This document shows positions 57,036-64,000 of a stretch of DNA of 64,000 nt, piece after piece. The notes beneath the pieces were generated by a model that searched no databases, was not told where the DNA came from, and was given only the letters and a program-made list of their open reading frames with translations. Position 1 is the first letter of the stretch; each line of letters starts with the position of its first letter. Both the position numbers and the translations under genes were made by a program. This DNA is from Nocardia iowensis (lineage in GTDB: Bacteria > Actinomycetota > Actinomycetes > Mycobacteriales > Mycobacteriaceae). The DNA is taken from NCBI RefSeq assembly GCF_019222765.1, contig NZ_CP078145.1:7192001-7256000 (forward strand), in the 5' to 3' direction.

Positions 57036-57632
57036 TCAGGCGCGCTGGAAGCGCGACAGAATCGCTGGACGGGCTTTGCCGAAGTGCGCCTCGATGGCCA
57101 GCACTCGTTCGCGTTCGTCGGGGTCGGCGGTGCGCAGGTAGGCCAGCACGGCTTTGACGCTGCGTCGGGTCGGATCGAACTGCGGCGGTGCATCATTCGA
57201 CGCCGAGGCTTCGGTGGTGACGGGCTGGGTGACCGGAAGCATCGGCGCGGGCGGTGCTTCGTCGGGGACGGTGCCGGTCAGCCCGAGGGCGGCGGCGAGT
57301 TGCTGGCGCTGGCGTAGCGGAAGCTCGGCCACGAATTTCCGGACGTCGAAGACGTCTTCGGGGTCGGGGTCATTGATGTCGGCCCACGTGCCTGGCGACA
57401 GCAGCCAGTGCGGGTCACCGGCGCGTGGTGGCCGGTACTTGATGACCGGCGCCTCGGCTGGTCGTGCCCCGCAGTCCCACAGTCGGCGCGAGACTGCGCG
57501 CAGGTGCTGGATCGGCAACAGCAACGGCGCGCCCTTGAGCCCTGGCAGCCCAACGAGCATCCACAGGAACGCTTCCTCTGGGTCGGCGGGATCGCAGTTG
57601 TCGCGGATGGGGAACTGTCCGTCTAATGACAT
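57036..57632 (-). CDS. Phage protein of unknown function
   Basis: This 198-residue protein is not recognised. GGGAGG precedes the ATG at 57632. It has an N-terminal 'DPEEAFLWMLVGLPGLKGAPLLLPIQHL' segment and a helical C-terminus (AYLRTADPDERERVLAIEAHFGKAR). Its position in the tail operon, before the endolysin, suggests a structural or regulatory late protein. Confidence 0.65.
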   Translation of the reverse strand: MSLDGQFPIRDNCDPADPEEAFLWMLVGLPGLKGAPLLLPIQHLRAVSRRLWDCGARPAEAPVIKYRPPRAGDPHWLLSPGTWADINDPDPEDVFDVRKFVAELPLRQRQQLAAALGLTGTVPDEAPPAPMLPVTQPVTTEASASNDAPPQFDPTRRSVKAVLAYLRTADPDERERVLAIEAHFGKARPAILSRFQRA

Positions 57633-57875
57633 GGATCTGTCGCCTCCCAAGCCTGACCTGGACGTGCACTAAGTGGCGCGGCCCGGGGCCGACCGCACAT
57701 CCGCGCCCACGAAGCCGGATCGCGGGAGTGGCCAGAACCATGCGTCCGACCTGTGTCTGGATTTGTCCGTACTCGTACGGTTTCGTCCCGTCCCGGTGAC
57801 AACTGCCCCGCGATCTGGTGCACTTGCTACTGCAATTCACTGCCCTTAGGAGCCAGCGTGTGGAAAGAAATCGGG

Positions 57876-57986
57876 ATGACTGTCCGAATGGCGATGTCTG
57901 GGTGGGCGTCAACGGCCCGCATGTGCGCCTGCGTTGGAGTGATAGTTTTGGGAGCTGCCATACTCATACATGTGGCTACGATTTGA
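57876..57986 (+). CDS. Possible 36-residue membrane peptide
   Basis: A short frame opposite the tail genes has GAAAG before the ATG and a C-terminal hydrophobic helix (VGVIVLGAAILIHVATI). It lies 28 bases upstream of the rightward HTH-like gene and might be translated with it. The evidence is thin. The rest of 57633-58014 holds nothing recognisable apart from the promoter expected for that gene. Confidence 0.25.
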   Translation: MTVRMAMSGWASTARMCACVGVIVLGAAILIHVATI

Positions 57987-58014
57987 GCAGATCACAGAAT
58001 AAGGTTACTGAAAC

Positions 58015-58815
58015 GTGGTTGCGCCGAAACGACATGCTGTTGAGGCCTTTGCCGGAGACCTGAGAAGACTAGTGTCGTCGGCCAGCGCGAACGGCGGCGA
58101 TGTCGCGAGAATTGTTAAACGCACCGCAGGCCGCGCCCCTTCGCGGTCAACGATTTACCAAGCCCTTGGCGGCAAGCATTTTCCGGAGCCCGGAACGCTG
58201 ACGGCGATAGTAGATGCGTGCAGGATCGCCGCACTCGAGAATAAGGCGGGTGGTGATGGCGGGCGTTTCGATAGGCAGCTGTGGTTGAACCGTCGCCACC
58301 GGATTGCCATCGGGGTGGATACCGAAGACTCGAGCGATGCAGGGACCAGCAGCGGCAGTACGGATTCAAAAGGTTACAGTTGGGAGGTGTTTCACGATGG
58401 CATGTCGGTCTGGGTTGGAACGGGGGCACTCGGCAAACCTGACAGCCACCTCATCAAGCTTCATATCCACCGGGACACATTCTTCTCATACGAAGAATTG
58501 GCACTGGCGATATATTCCGAGCAGTTCTTCGAAGTCCCTGGCGAATACGAACTCGCAAGATTGCGGGCGATATTGGATGGCAAGCCGGAGCCTAAACCGG
58601 TTTCCGTCTTGAGGGTGGTAGTCCGGGATGCAAAAGGCGTAACACTACGAGCACTGCAAGCTGAATTCACGTACAAACCGGTCACCGACGAGCAGCTCGT
58701 CGCGTTCGCCAAAGATCAGCAGCGGGAGAACGACCTGGAGAGGCGTGCGCTCGACAGGAAGGTCCAGCGATACGCACAGTTCATCGGTGACGATGACGCG
58801 GATGGTTTGCCCTAG
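58015..58815 (+). CDS. HTH-like protein, rightward gene in the tail operon
   Basis: This 266-residue protein has an N-terminal segment with XRE-like helix-turn-helix features (RAPSRSTIYQALGGKHFPEP, then TLTAIVDACRIA). The remaining 170 residues have no known family. The DNA is visibly richer in A and T than its neighbours, and the strand is opposite to the tail operon. It is probably a lysogenic conversion (moron) gene with its own promoter. Its stop overlaps, on the CTAG, the stop of the tail gene to its right. The GTG at 58015 is the best start. Confidence 0.65.
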   Translation: MVAPKRHAVEAFAGDLRRLVSSASANGGDVARIVKRTAGRAPSRSTIYQALGGKHFPEPGTLTAIVDACRIAALENKAGGDGGRFDRQLWLNRRHRIAIGVDTEDSSDAGTSSGSTDSKGYSWEVFHDGMSVWVGTGALGKPDSHLIKLHIHRDTFFSYEELALAIYSEQFFEVPGEYELARLRAILDGKPEPKPVSVLRVVVRDAKGVTLRALQAEFTYKPVTDEQLVAFAKDQQRENDLERRALDRKVQRYAQFIGDDDADGLP

Positions 58816-59393
58816 GCAAGCACGCCTAGTTCATGCACACCAGCGACGAGGTCGGAGACCATGTCGAGGGTGCGTTGGCCGCGGTCTTTGTTGCCGGTGG
58901 GATCGCCGATGACGGGCCGCCATTCGGGGAATTGGTCGCGGTCCCAGGCCAAGGTGAGTTCACGGACGCGGTCGACGCGGATGGTGTAGGTGTCATCGCC
59001 GGGTGCGGTGGCTCCGATGCGGTCACCGATGAACCAGTGCCCGCCCTCGCCGATTACGTACGGTGCGCCGTCGCGCACGGTGATCTCGTGGGAGAACCAC
59101 GCTCGTGTGTCATGAAAGCCCTTGCGTAGGGCCATCATTGCCGCGATGGTGTACGCTCGCCCCGGCGAGCCGACCAGGTACTCGAACAGTCTTGACCAGC
59201 CTGAGTTCTGTTCTCGTGCATTGGATTTGACGGCGTGCCAGGCCAGCAGCGTTCCTTGATACAAGGGGCGTAACAAAGCGTCGGTGGCTCCGCCCACTGG
59301 CGGGAGCACGATTGCGGCGGCCAGGAGATCGCCTGCCATTTGTATTGCGGCAGACAGACCTTCGTCGGCTGAGTCGGGTTGTGGGTGCCCCAC
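58812..59393 (-). CDS. Gp37-like tail protein, downstream fragment after the frameshift
   Basis: This frame (193 residues from a GTG inside the hairpin) encodes the C-terminal third of a ReqiPepy6 Gp37-like protein: 'AAIQMAGDLLAAAIVLPP', 'LLRPLYQGTLLAWHAVKS', 'ELTLAWDRDQFPEW'. The upstream two thirds lie in another frame at 59110-60567. The frame changes exactly at a perfect hairpin. It may be made separately from the GTG or not at all. Confidence 0.7.
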   Translation of the reverse strand: MGHPQPDSADEGLSAAIQMAGDLLAAAIVLPPVGGATDALLRPLYQGTLLAWHAVKSNAREQNSGWSRLFEYLVGSPGRAYTIAAMMALRKGFHDTRAWFSHEITVRDGAPYVIGEGGHWFIGDRIGATAPGDDTYTIRVDRVRELTLAWDRDQFPEWRPVIGDPTGNKDRGQRTLDMVSDLVAGVHELGVLA

Positions 59394-60567
59394 CCTGGTT
59401 CAGGGGTGGGGCACCCACAACCCCCGGCATCGAATGCCCTCCGGTCACGACTTGCACTGCGGTAGCGGCGGTCTCGGTGAATTTGGAGGTCTCGATGCCG
59501 GTCTCGGGGCCGTCGAAATACACCACAAACGGTGTGGTGACGTCGGTGCGCCGATGGCCGGGGACTGAGTAGTCGTCGGGGATGACCGGATCGAAGATTG
59601 GTTCTTCGATGGTGTCGATGAAATCCTCGGAGAACCGTGCGACGGTGCGGACCAGCCCGTCGAAGGGGTTGCCGCCATTGGAGGTGTCGCTGTAGAAGCC
59701 CGAGGAATTCACGATGTCGATGACGAGCACTCCGTGGCGCAACCTCGGGGCGCCTGGCCAGGGTGGCGGGTCGCCTTCGAGCCAGCGACGGCACCGCACC
59801 GACAGCTCGGCGTCTTCGAGAATGTCGAGGGCCATGTCGAACCAGTATCTGAACCGTGAATGCGGTACGGCCCAAAGGGTTCCGGCGGCGAGGTCTTCGG
59901 CGAAGCTGGTCGGGGCGACGACCACCGACCAGGTCGACATGTCCAGGCCAACAGCACCCAGCCAGGAGGCGGGGTCGAGCGGATCGTCGGGCAGGCGCCA
60001 GCCGTGCTGTTGCATCTGCTCGCGCATCACGTTCAACAGCAGTGGCAGTTTCAGCGCCCACCGCGCCGGGCCGGGGACGGGGCCGAAGGTGCGCGGTATC
60101 TGGACGTCAGGGCCGAAGAACGGGTTTGACCAGATCAGATATGACTTGGTGTGCTGAAAATCGTGGACGAACCGTAGGGTCAGCACTTGGCTGCCGTCGG
60201 CGCGGCGCTCGACTGAGTGGTCGTGCAGATGCCCGGACCAGCGGGTGCCGTCGGGCTTGTCACAGGTGATGTGGATGTTGCGGCCTTCATTGGCTTCGAT
60301 GCGGGCGCGGGTGCGCCACACCCATTTCGCCAATGGGTCGTCGAGCGGGATTTCGACCAGGGCGGTGCCGGTGTCGTTGTCGACCCAGGTGAACTCTGCG
60401 CGGTATTCCGAGCAGATGATCCCGGCCAGGCGCCAGTGCCCGTCCCATAACCGCATCAATGGTTGGGCGAGGCGTTCGAGATCGTCGGCACGTTCTGCAG
60501 CAAGGGTGGCGTCCCAGATCGCTTCGCACTGCTCGGCCAGGCTCATCGCGTCGAGGTCGATGCTCAT
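59110..60567 (-). CDS. Gp37-like tail protein, upstream fragment with an aberrant tail
   Basis: This is a 485-residue frame; about the first 385 residues belong to the siphovirus ReqiPepy6 Gp37-like family ('HVDDHSVERRADG'-type region, 'EEPIFDPVIPDDYS', ending VQVVTGGHSMPG). The family should then continue with the sequence found in the other frame (58812-59393). Here it runs out of frame through a hairpin and ends with about 90 basic, meaningless residues. The start ATG overlaps the stop of the distal tail gene (ATGA). Confidence 0.75.
   Translation of the reverse strand: MSIDLDAMSLAEQCEAIWDATLAAERADDLERLAQPLMRLWDGHWRLAGIICSEYRAEFTWVDNDTGTALVEIPLDDPLAKWVWRTRARIEANEGRNIHITCDKPDGTRWSGHLHDHSVERRADGSQVLTLRFVHDFQHTKSYLIWSNPFFGPDVQIPRTFGPVPGPARWALKLPLLLNVMREQMQQHGWRLPDDPLDPASWLGAVGLDMSTWSVVVAPTSFAEDLAAGTLWAVPHSRFRYWFDMALDILEDAELSVRCRRWLEGDPPPWPGAPRLRHGVLVIDIVNSSGFYSDTSNGGNPFDGLVRTVARFSEDFIDTIEEPIFDPVIPDDYSVPGHRRTDVTTPFVVYFDGPETGIETSKFTETAATAVQVVTGGHSMPGVVGAPPLNQGGAPTTRLSRRRSVCRNTNGRRSPGRRNRAPASGRSHRRFVTPLVSRNAAGLARRQIQCTRTELRLVKTVRVPGRLAGASVHHRGNDGPTQGLS
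59376..59423. repeat. Perfect 20-bp inverted repeat within the Gp37-like gene
   Basis: Arms at 59376-59395 and 59404-59423 are exact reverse complements around an eight-base loop (TGGTTCAG). The core is GTGGGTGCCCCACCC. It stands where the Gp37-like reading frame changes. Compared with the expected protein (…MPGV then DEGLSAA…), about 52 bases are extra, which is not a multiple of three. Confidence 0.95.
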
Positions 60568-61493
60568 CGCAGCCCCCAGGCCCTCGTCCACAGCCGGGGC
60601 TGGCGTAGCTCGGCGCGCGCTCCACCGGCCGGGGCGTCGGTGACGCTGATCGGCAGCAGCGTCGGTGGTGTGCGCGGCGGGATGCGGTGCATGAAGTGCA
60701 GCCCGCCGAGTCGGCCGATGAGGTTGGTGCCGCCTAGGTCTCGCACGTAGAGCTTCGCTGGGTCCAGGTCGATGCGGGCTCCGCCTTCGCGGTCGCCGAG
60801 CATCGGCAGGGTGATCTTCCGGTTGCCGTACCGGCCGCCCGGAGTGCGCTGGTATTTCTTGCCGATCCACGACACATCCGGGATCCGCCACCGTCCGCGG
60901 GTGAGCACCCATTTCTGGGCCATCTCGAGGTCGGTGGGATTGGAGACCTCGATGAACCCCTCCCCCGAGCCCTGCCCGCTCTCCCAGACGGTGATCTTCA
61001 TGGGTTCTTCCCACATCGGCTGTGCGGCCGTAACGGCCATGGGGACAACGGATTTGCGTAGCAGGTGCGGGTCGCGTTCGGACTCGAACTCGATGCTGCG
61101 GTCCAACGCGAGCCAGAGCCAGCGGGTGGAGCGGTCGGTGCTGATCTGCATTTTCGTCAGCGTGGCGTCGGGATCCCAGGCGTCGAGTTCGTAGTCCCAG
61201 GCGTTGCGCCACGCTGAATCCCGTTGTTCCCATTCCTCGTCGTCGGTGCCGTGGATGTTGACCGCGAAGGTGATGTCGCGCTTGAGATAGCGTTTGCCCT
61301 GATAGGTCGCGCCGCGCTGGTAGACCGAGGACTTGTAGCTGGTGGTGACCGGAGCATCCCCGATGCCCTTGGGGTTGGTGGCCAGGGTGATCACATCGCG
61401 GTCGGCGTTGGGGCCGTTGATGATCCAGTGCGAGTCATCGACACCGAAGACTTCGACGGTGACTGAATCTGGTTGCATCAGCAGTGGTTTCAC
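60564..61493 (-). CDS. Siphovirus distal tail-type protein
   Basis: This 309-residue protein starts at a GTG overlapping the tape-measure stop (GTGA). It follows the tape measure and precedes the Gp37-like protein, the fixed place of the distal tail protein. Features include 'YKSSVYQRGATYQGKRYLKRDITF' and 'HLLRKSVVPMAVTAAQPMWEEP', as in actinophage distal tail proteins. It would form the hub between tail tube and baseplate. Confidence 0.8.
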   Translation of the reverse strand: MKPLLMQPDSVTVEVFGVDDSHWIINGPNADRDVITLATNPKGIGDAPVTTSYKSSVYQRGATYQGKRYLKRDITFAVNIHGTDDEEWEQRDSAWRNAWDYELDAWDPDATLTKMQISTDRSTRWLWLALDRSIEFESERDPHLLRKSVVPMAVTAAQPMWEEPMKITVWESGQGSGEGFIEVSNPTDLEMAQKWVLTRGRWRIPDVSWIGKKYQRTPGGRYGNRKITLPMLGDREGGARIDLDPAKLYVRDLGGTNLIGRLGGLHFMHRIPPRTPPTLLPISVTDAPAGGARAELRQPRLWTRAWGLR

Positions 61494-64000
61494 CCCCTCG
61501 CGGTGTATTGGAGTGCGCGCAGATCTGCGATCTGCTGGGCGCGGCGGTAGCCTTCGTCGACGTCGCGGGTTTGGACGGTGATGTGGGTCGAGTTGTCGAT
61601 GTTTGACATCGGGCCCGCTGGCGAGGTGACGGTGGGGACCGGTGGCGGTGCGGCCTGGTTCATCAGCGACTGGTAGTCCGCGGCCCCGGCCGCGCGAGCG
61701 GCTTTGGTGGCCTCGAACACCTCATAGGAGCGCTGATAGGCCTGGAGTGCACGGACTCGCTCGGAGTTCAACGGGTTCGGGGTACCGACCACCGACAGGG
61801 CGTCATCGAGCTGGCCGCTGAGGAATTCCATGCCCGCCTTGCTGAAGGTCTCGGTGGCCTTCTGTCCCAGGCTCTCCCACGTGTCCAGCCCCAGCCCTTT
61901 GCGAGCAGGGTCGTCCAAACCCGGTTTCTGCTGTCCCGGCACGAGCGGGACACGCGAGTCGATGAGTTCCCGCAGCCAGCGCCACTCGTCGTTGGTCAGG
62001 ACCGCTTCGGTCTTGCCGCTGGTGTTCCAGCCCAGCGTCCCCGGCTCCCACAGTCCGCCGGAGTCGTAGCCGTGCCCGTGGCCCCACATCTGCGACAAAT
62101 CCATGCCGTAGCGGGATTTGTAGTAGCGCAGGGCGGCGACCATGTTGGCGAACGGGTCGCGGCGATCGTTGGGTAGTTCTGGATCGCGGTGTGCGGCGAA
62201 GGTTCCCGGAATGATCTGCAACAACCCGACGCCTGCGGATTCGCCGGTGCCGTTGATGTCGACGATCTGCTGAGCGATATCCGGGTCTCCCCCGGACTCG
62301 GACTCGATCTGGGAGAGCATGATGTCGACCTGCGCTGGGTCGAAGCCCACACGTTTGAGCGCCTCGATGGCCATCGCCCGCCACCGCTGCACCCCCTCAC
62401 CTGGCGGCAGCGCCGCGCGGGCATCGGCTGCGGCGCGCAGGCCAGCGGTTCGGCCGGCGATCACCTCGGCGGCGGAATCGGTGACTTGCGCCAAGGCGGC
62501 GCGGGGCAGTTCCCCGATACCACCGCCGAAGTCGGGAACAGTGTCGGCCAGGGCCTGGACCGGGGTGAGGAACAAATCTGCGATCTTGGCGCGTACTCCG
62601 GCGGCGACGGAGGCGAATCGGTCGCCTACCCAGTCGGTGACCGACCCGAACAGTCCACCGCCATCGCGGAATCCAGGCAGCTGTCCCGCTAGAGCGGAGC
62701 GGCGCAGCAGTAGCATCGCGCCGTGCCCGCCGACGGCGTCGACTTCGGCGCCGGTCCAGACGTGCTCGTCCCGAGACAACAAGGCGGGCACCGAATCCGA
62801 GGTCCGCGAACCCGGCCCGGTGACGCGGCCCTTGCTCGCGGGGCCGCCGCGTGCGCGTCCGGTGATCGGAATGAGCGGGACCTCACCGTTCCATTCGGTG
62901 AGCACGGGCACCACGGTGCGGATGGCGTTCCAGGCCGCACGGAAGCCGCCGTTGACGACGTGCTCGATGACCCAGTTGATCGGCGCAGCCGTGCGCTCGC
63001 GCAATCCATCCCAGGCGTCGCCGATCCCGGACACGATGCTCGACACCCGCCCGCGTAGCCCGTCGAGGGAGTCGCCGAACCCGGTCAGGCTCAACGCCGC
63101 TCCACCCAGAGCGCTAGGCAGATGCTCGTTGAGCCATTCGCGGATCTTGTCGAAACGCTCTGGCACCTTCTCGAGCTGCTCGATCAGAGTGAACAGCGCA
63201 CCCTGAAAGATGTTGATACCGCTGAGGTCTCGGATCGCGTCGAGGAACTCATACACCTTCTCGGCCGCTTGCCCGATCCATACCGCGAGGCTGGCGAGGT
63301 TGGTGACGGTGGTGCGGACGTCTTCCCAGAAGTCGCGCATCGCCTGGCGGCCCTCGGGTGAGTTCAACCAAGCGGAGAATCGGTCGAGGTTGCGCACCAG
63401 CGACTCGATCATCGACTCACCCGAAGGCTCAGCCGTCATGATCAACCCGGCCAGGGCTTTGCCGATGGATTTGGCGAGCTCCCAGATGCGGTCGAGCGCG
63501 TCGAGGGAATCGGTGAGGAAGTCCCGGAATTTCTGTTGCCCGGCCGGGCTTTCGGCCCAGGCTCGGAAGCTGGCCATGGTATCGGCGAAGGTGCGGCTGG
63601 TATCGGGCAGGAACTCTGAACCGACTCCCGCCAAGCTCAGCAGGCCCTGGAGGAGGTCGTTGACGCCGTCGATCAGCGGCCCGATCGCTGCTTGGGCGTT
63701 GGTGAAGATCTTCTCGAGCTTGTCTCCGGTCGCCGGTGTCGCCAGGTCATCGAGAACGCGGCGGACACCGGCGTTGATCGCGGCGGCGATCCCGGCTAAT
63801 CCCTCACGCACACGCTCCAATTGGGCATCGGCCAGGCGCACGACCGAGTCGCCCAGGCCGTTGAACAACGGCTGCTGCACCGCCATCCGGAATCGGGTCC
63901 ATTCCGAGCCGAGTCCGCGGATCTGGGTAACGAAATCCTGTGCCGCTGGGGCCAATTTGGCCACGGCCCTCTCGAACACCTCGACTGCAGGCGACATTTG
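61490..64000 (-). CDS. Phage tape measure protein with transglycosylase domain, 5' end outside the window
   Basis: This is the last 836 or so residues of a tape measure protein; the frame continues past the window edge. Long hydrophobic helical stretches (residues about 1-330 of the visible part) are followed by an SLT-like lytic transglycosylase domain (IESESGGDPDIAQQIVDING, 'GVGLLQIIPGTF', 'YYKSRYG'). The second part also has 'PALLSRDEHVWTGAEVDAVGGHGA', a feature of actinophage tape measures. It sets tail length and helps cross the wall. Its size indicates a long-tailed siphovirus. Confidence 0.92.
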   Translation of the reverse strand, partial: QMSPAVEVFERAVAKLAPAAQDFVTQIRGLGSEWTRFRMAVQQPLFNGLGDSVVRLADAQLERVREGLAGIAAAINAGVRRVLDDLATPATGDKLEKIFTNAQAAIGPLIDGVNDLLQGLLSLAGVGSEFLPDTSRTFADTMASFRAWAESPAGQQKFRDFLTDSLDALDRIWELAKSIGKALAGLIMTAEPSGESMIESLVRNLDRFSAWLNSPEGRQAMRDFWEDVRTTVTNLASLAVWIGQAAEKVYEFLDAIRDLSGINIFQGALFTLIEQLEKVPERFDKIREWLNEHLPSALGGAALSLTGFGDSLDGLRGRVSSIVSGIGDAWDGLRERTAAPINWVIEHVVNGGFRAAWNAIRTVVPVLTEWNGEVPLIPITGRARGGPASKGRVTGPGSRTSDSVPALLSRDEHVWTGAEVDAVGGHGAMLLLRRSALAGQLPGFRDGGGLFGSVTDWVGDRFASVAAGVRAKIADLFLTPVQALADTVPDFGGGIGELPRAALAQVTDSAAEVIAGRTAGLRAAADARAALPPGEGVQRWRAMAIEALKRVGFDPAQVDIMLSQIESESGGDPDIAQQIVDINGTGESAGVGLLQIIPGTFAAHRDPELPNDRRDPFANMVAALRYYKSRYGMDLSQMWGHGHGYDSGGLWEPGTLGWNTSGKTEAVLTNDEWRWLRELIDSRVPLVPGQQKPGLDDPARKGLGLDTWESLGQKATETFSKAGMEFLSGQLDDALSVVGTPNPLNSERVRALQAYQRSYEVFEATKAARAAGAADYQSLMNQAAPPPVPTVTSPAGPMSNIDNSTHITVQTRDVDEGYRRAQQIADLRALQYTARG

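Overview
The window is high-GC DNA with tightly overlapping ATGA and GTGA gene junctions, many GTG starts and some TTG starts. It carries a mycofactocin-type short-chain dehydrogenase, a SigC-like ECF sigma factor, CtpA-like and Rv0102-like copper proteins, a CYP140-like P450 and a prophage of the Rhodococcus ReqiPepy6 type. Together these point to a mycolic-acid actinomycete, most likely Nocardia or a close relative. The genus is inferred from gene content, not proved.

From 1 to about 36.9 kb the DNA looks like ordinary chromosome. Region 1 (1-6635) is the end of a siderophore-type NRPS that releases its product by reduction (C-A-PCP-R), overlapping a FecB/FecCD/ATPase iron-siderophore importer. 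Region 2 (6647-12405) is a copper module: SigC-like sigma factor, divergent zinc-finger membrane protein, CtpA-like Cu+ ATPase and a CopD/CtaG-type membrane protein. Region 3 (12507-20139) holds the mycofactocin-type SDR, a CYP140-like P450, cytochrome c oxidase subunit I (ctaD), a methyltransferase, a PadR regulator divergent from peptide deformylase, an LmbE-type deacetylase and a 29-residue ORF with a strong ribosome binding site.

Region 4 (20246-30159) is the most coherent accessory-like unit. It contains a photolyase, a truncated secreted lipocalin, a small membrane protein, a CarH/LitR-type B12-binding MerR regulator, an FAD oxidoreductase, a DUF1365 protein, a cyclopropane-fatty-acid synthase, a TIGR01777 protein, an SDR and an NTF2-like protein. 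Three of its promoter regions share an AACGATGCA-type element repeated at an 11-bp interval, which is the operator geometry of CarH. It therefore looks like a light and photo-oxidative-stress regulon for DNA repair and membrane lipid modification. Region 5 (30187-37580) has a sterol-desaturase-like enzyme, a two-component system, a CinA/PncC amidase, a secreted protein with a 13-copy 18-bp minisatellite, a VOC protein, an MFS transporter and a lipoprotein.

From 37.6 to 40 kb is a decay zone: an integrase relic, a desaturase fragment, an intact phzF-like gene and a transposase-like fragment. It ends in a 39-nt copy of the 3' part of initiator tRNA-fMet followed by its terminator. I read this as the left attachment site of an integrated element lying to the right. 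Inside it come a two-gene cassette (large SF1 helicase plus HEPN/Abi-like protein, a candidate defence system), RNase HI with tandem zinc-finger motifs, a cold-shock protein, a TIG-domain protein, a serine hydrolase, a thioredoxin fold lacking both active cysteines and a DPBB protein. From 53.2 kb to the end is a leftward prophage tail and lysis module with two extra genes (an MBL hydrolase and a rightward HTH-like gene). A perfect 20-bp inverted repeat sits exactly where the Gp37-like tail gene changes reading frame. Neither the integrase nor the intact tRNA is in the window.
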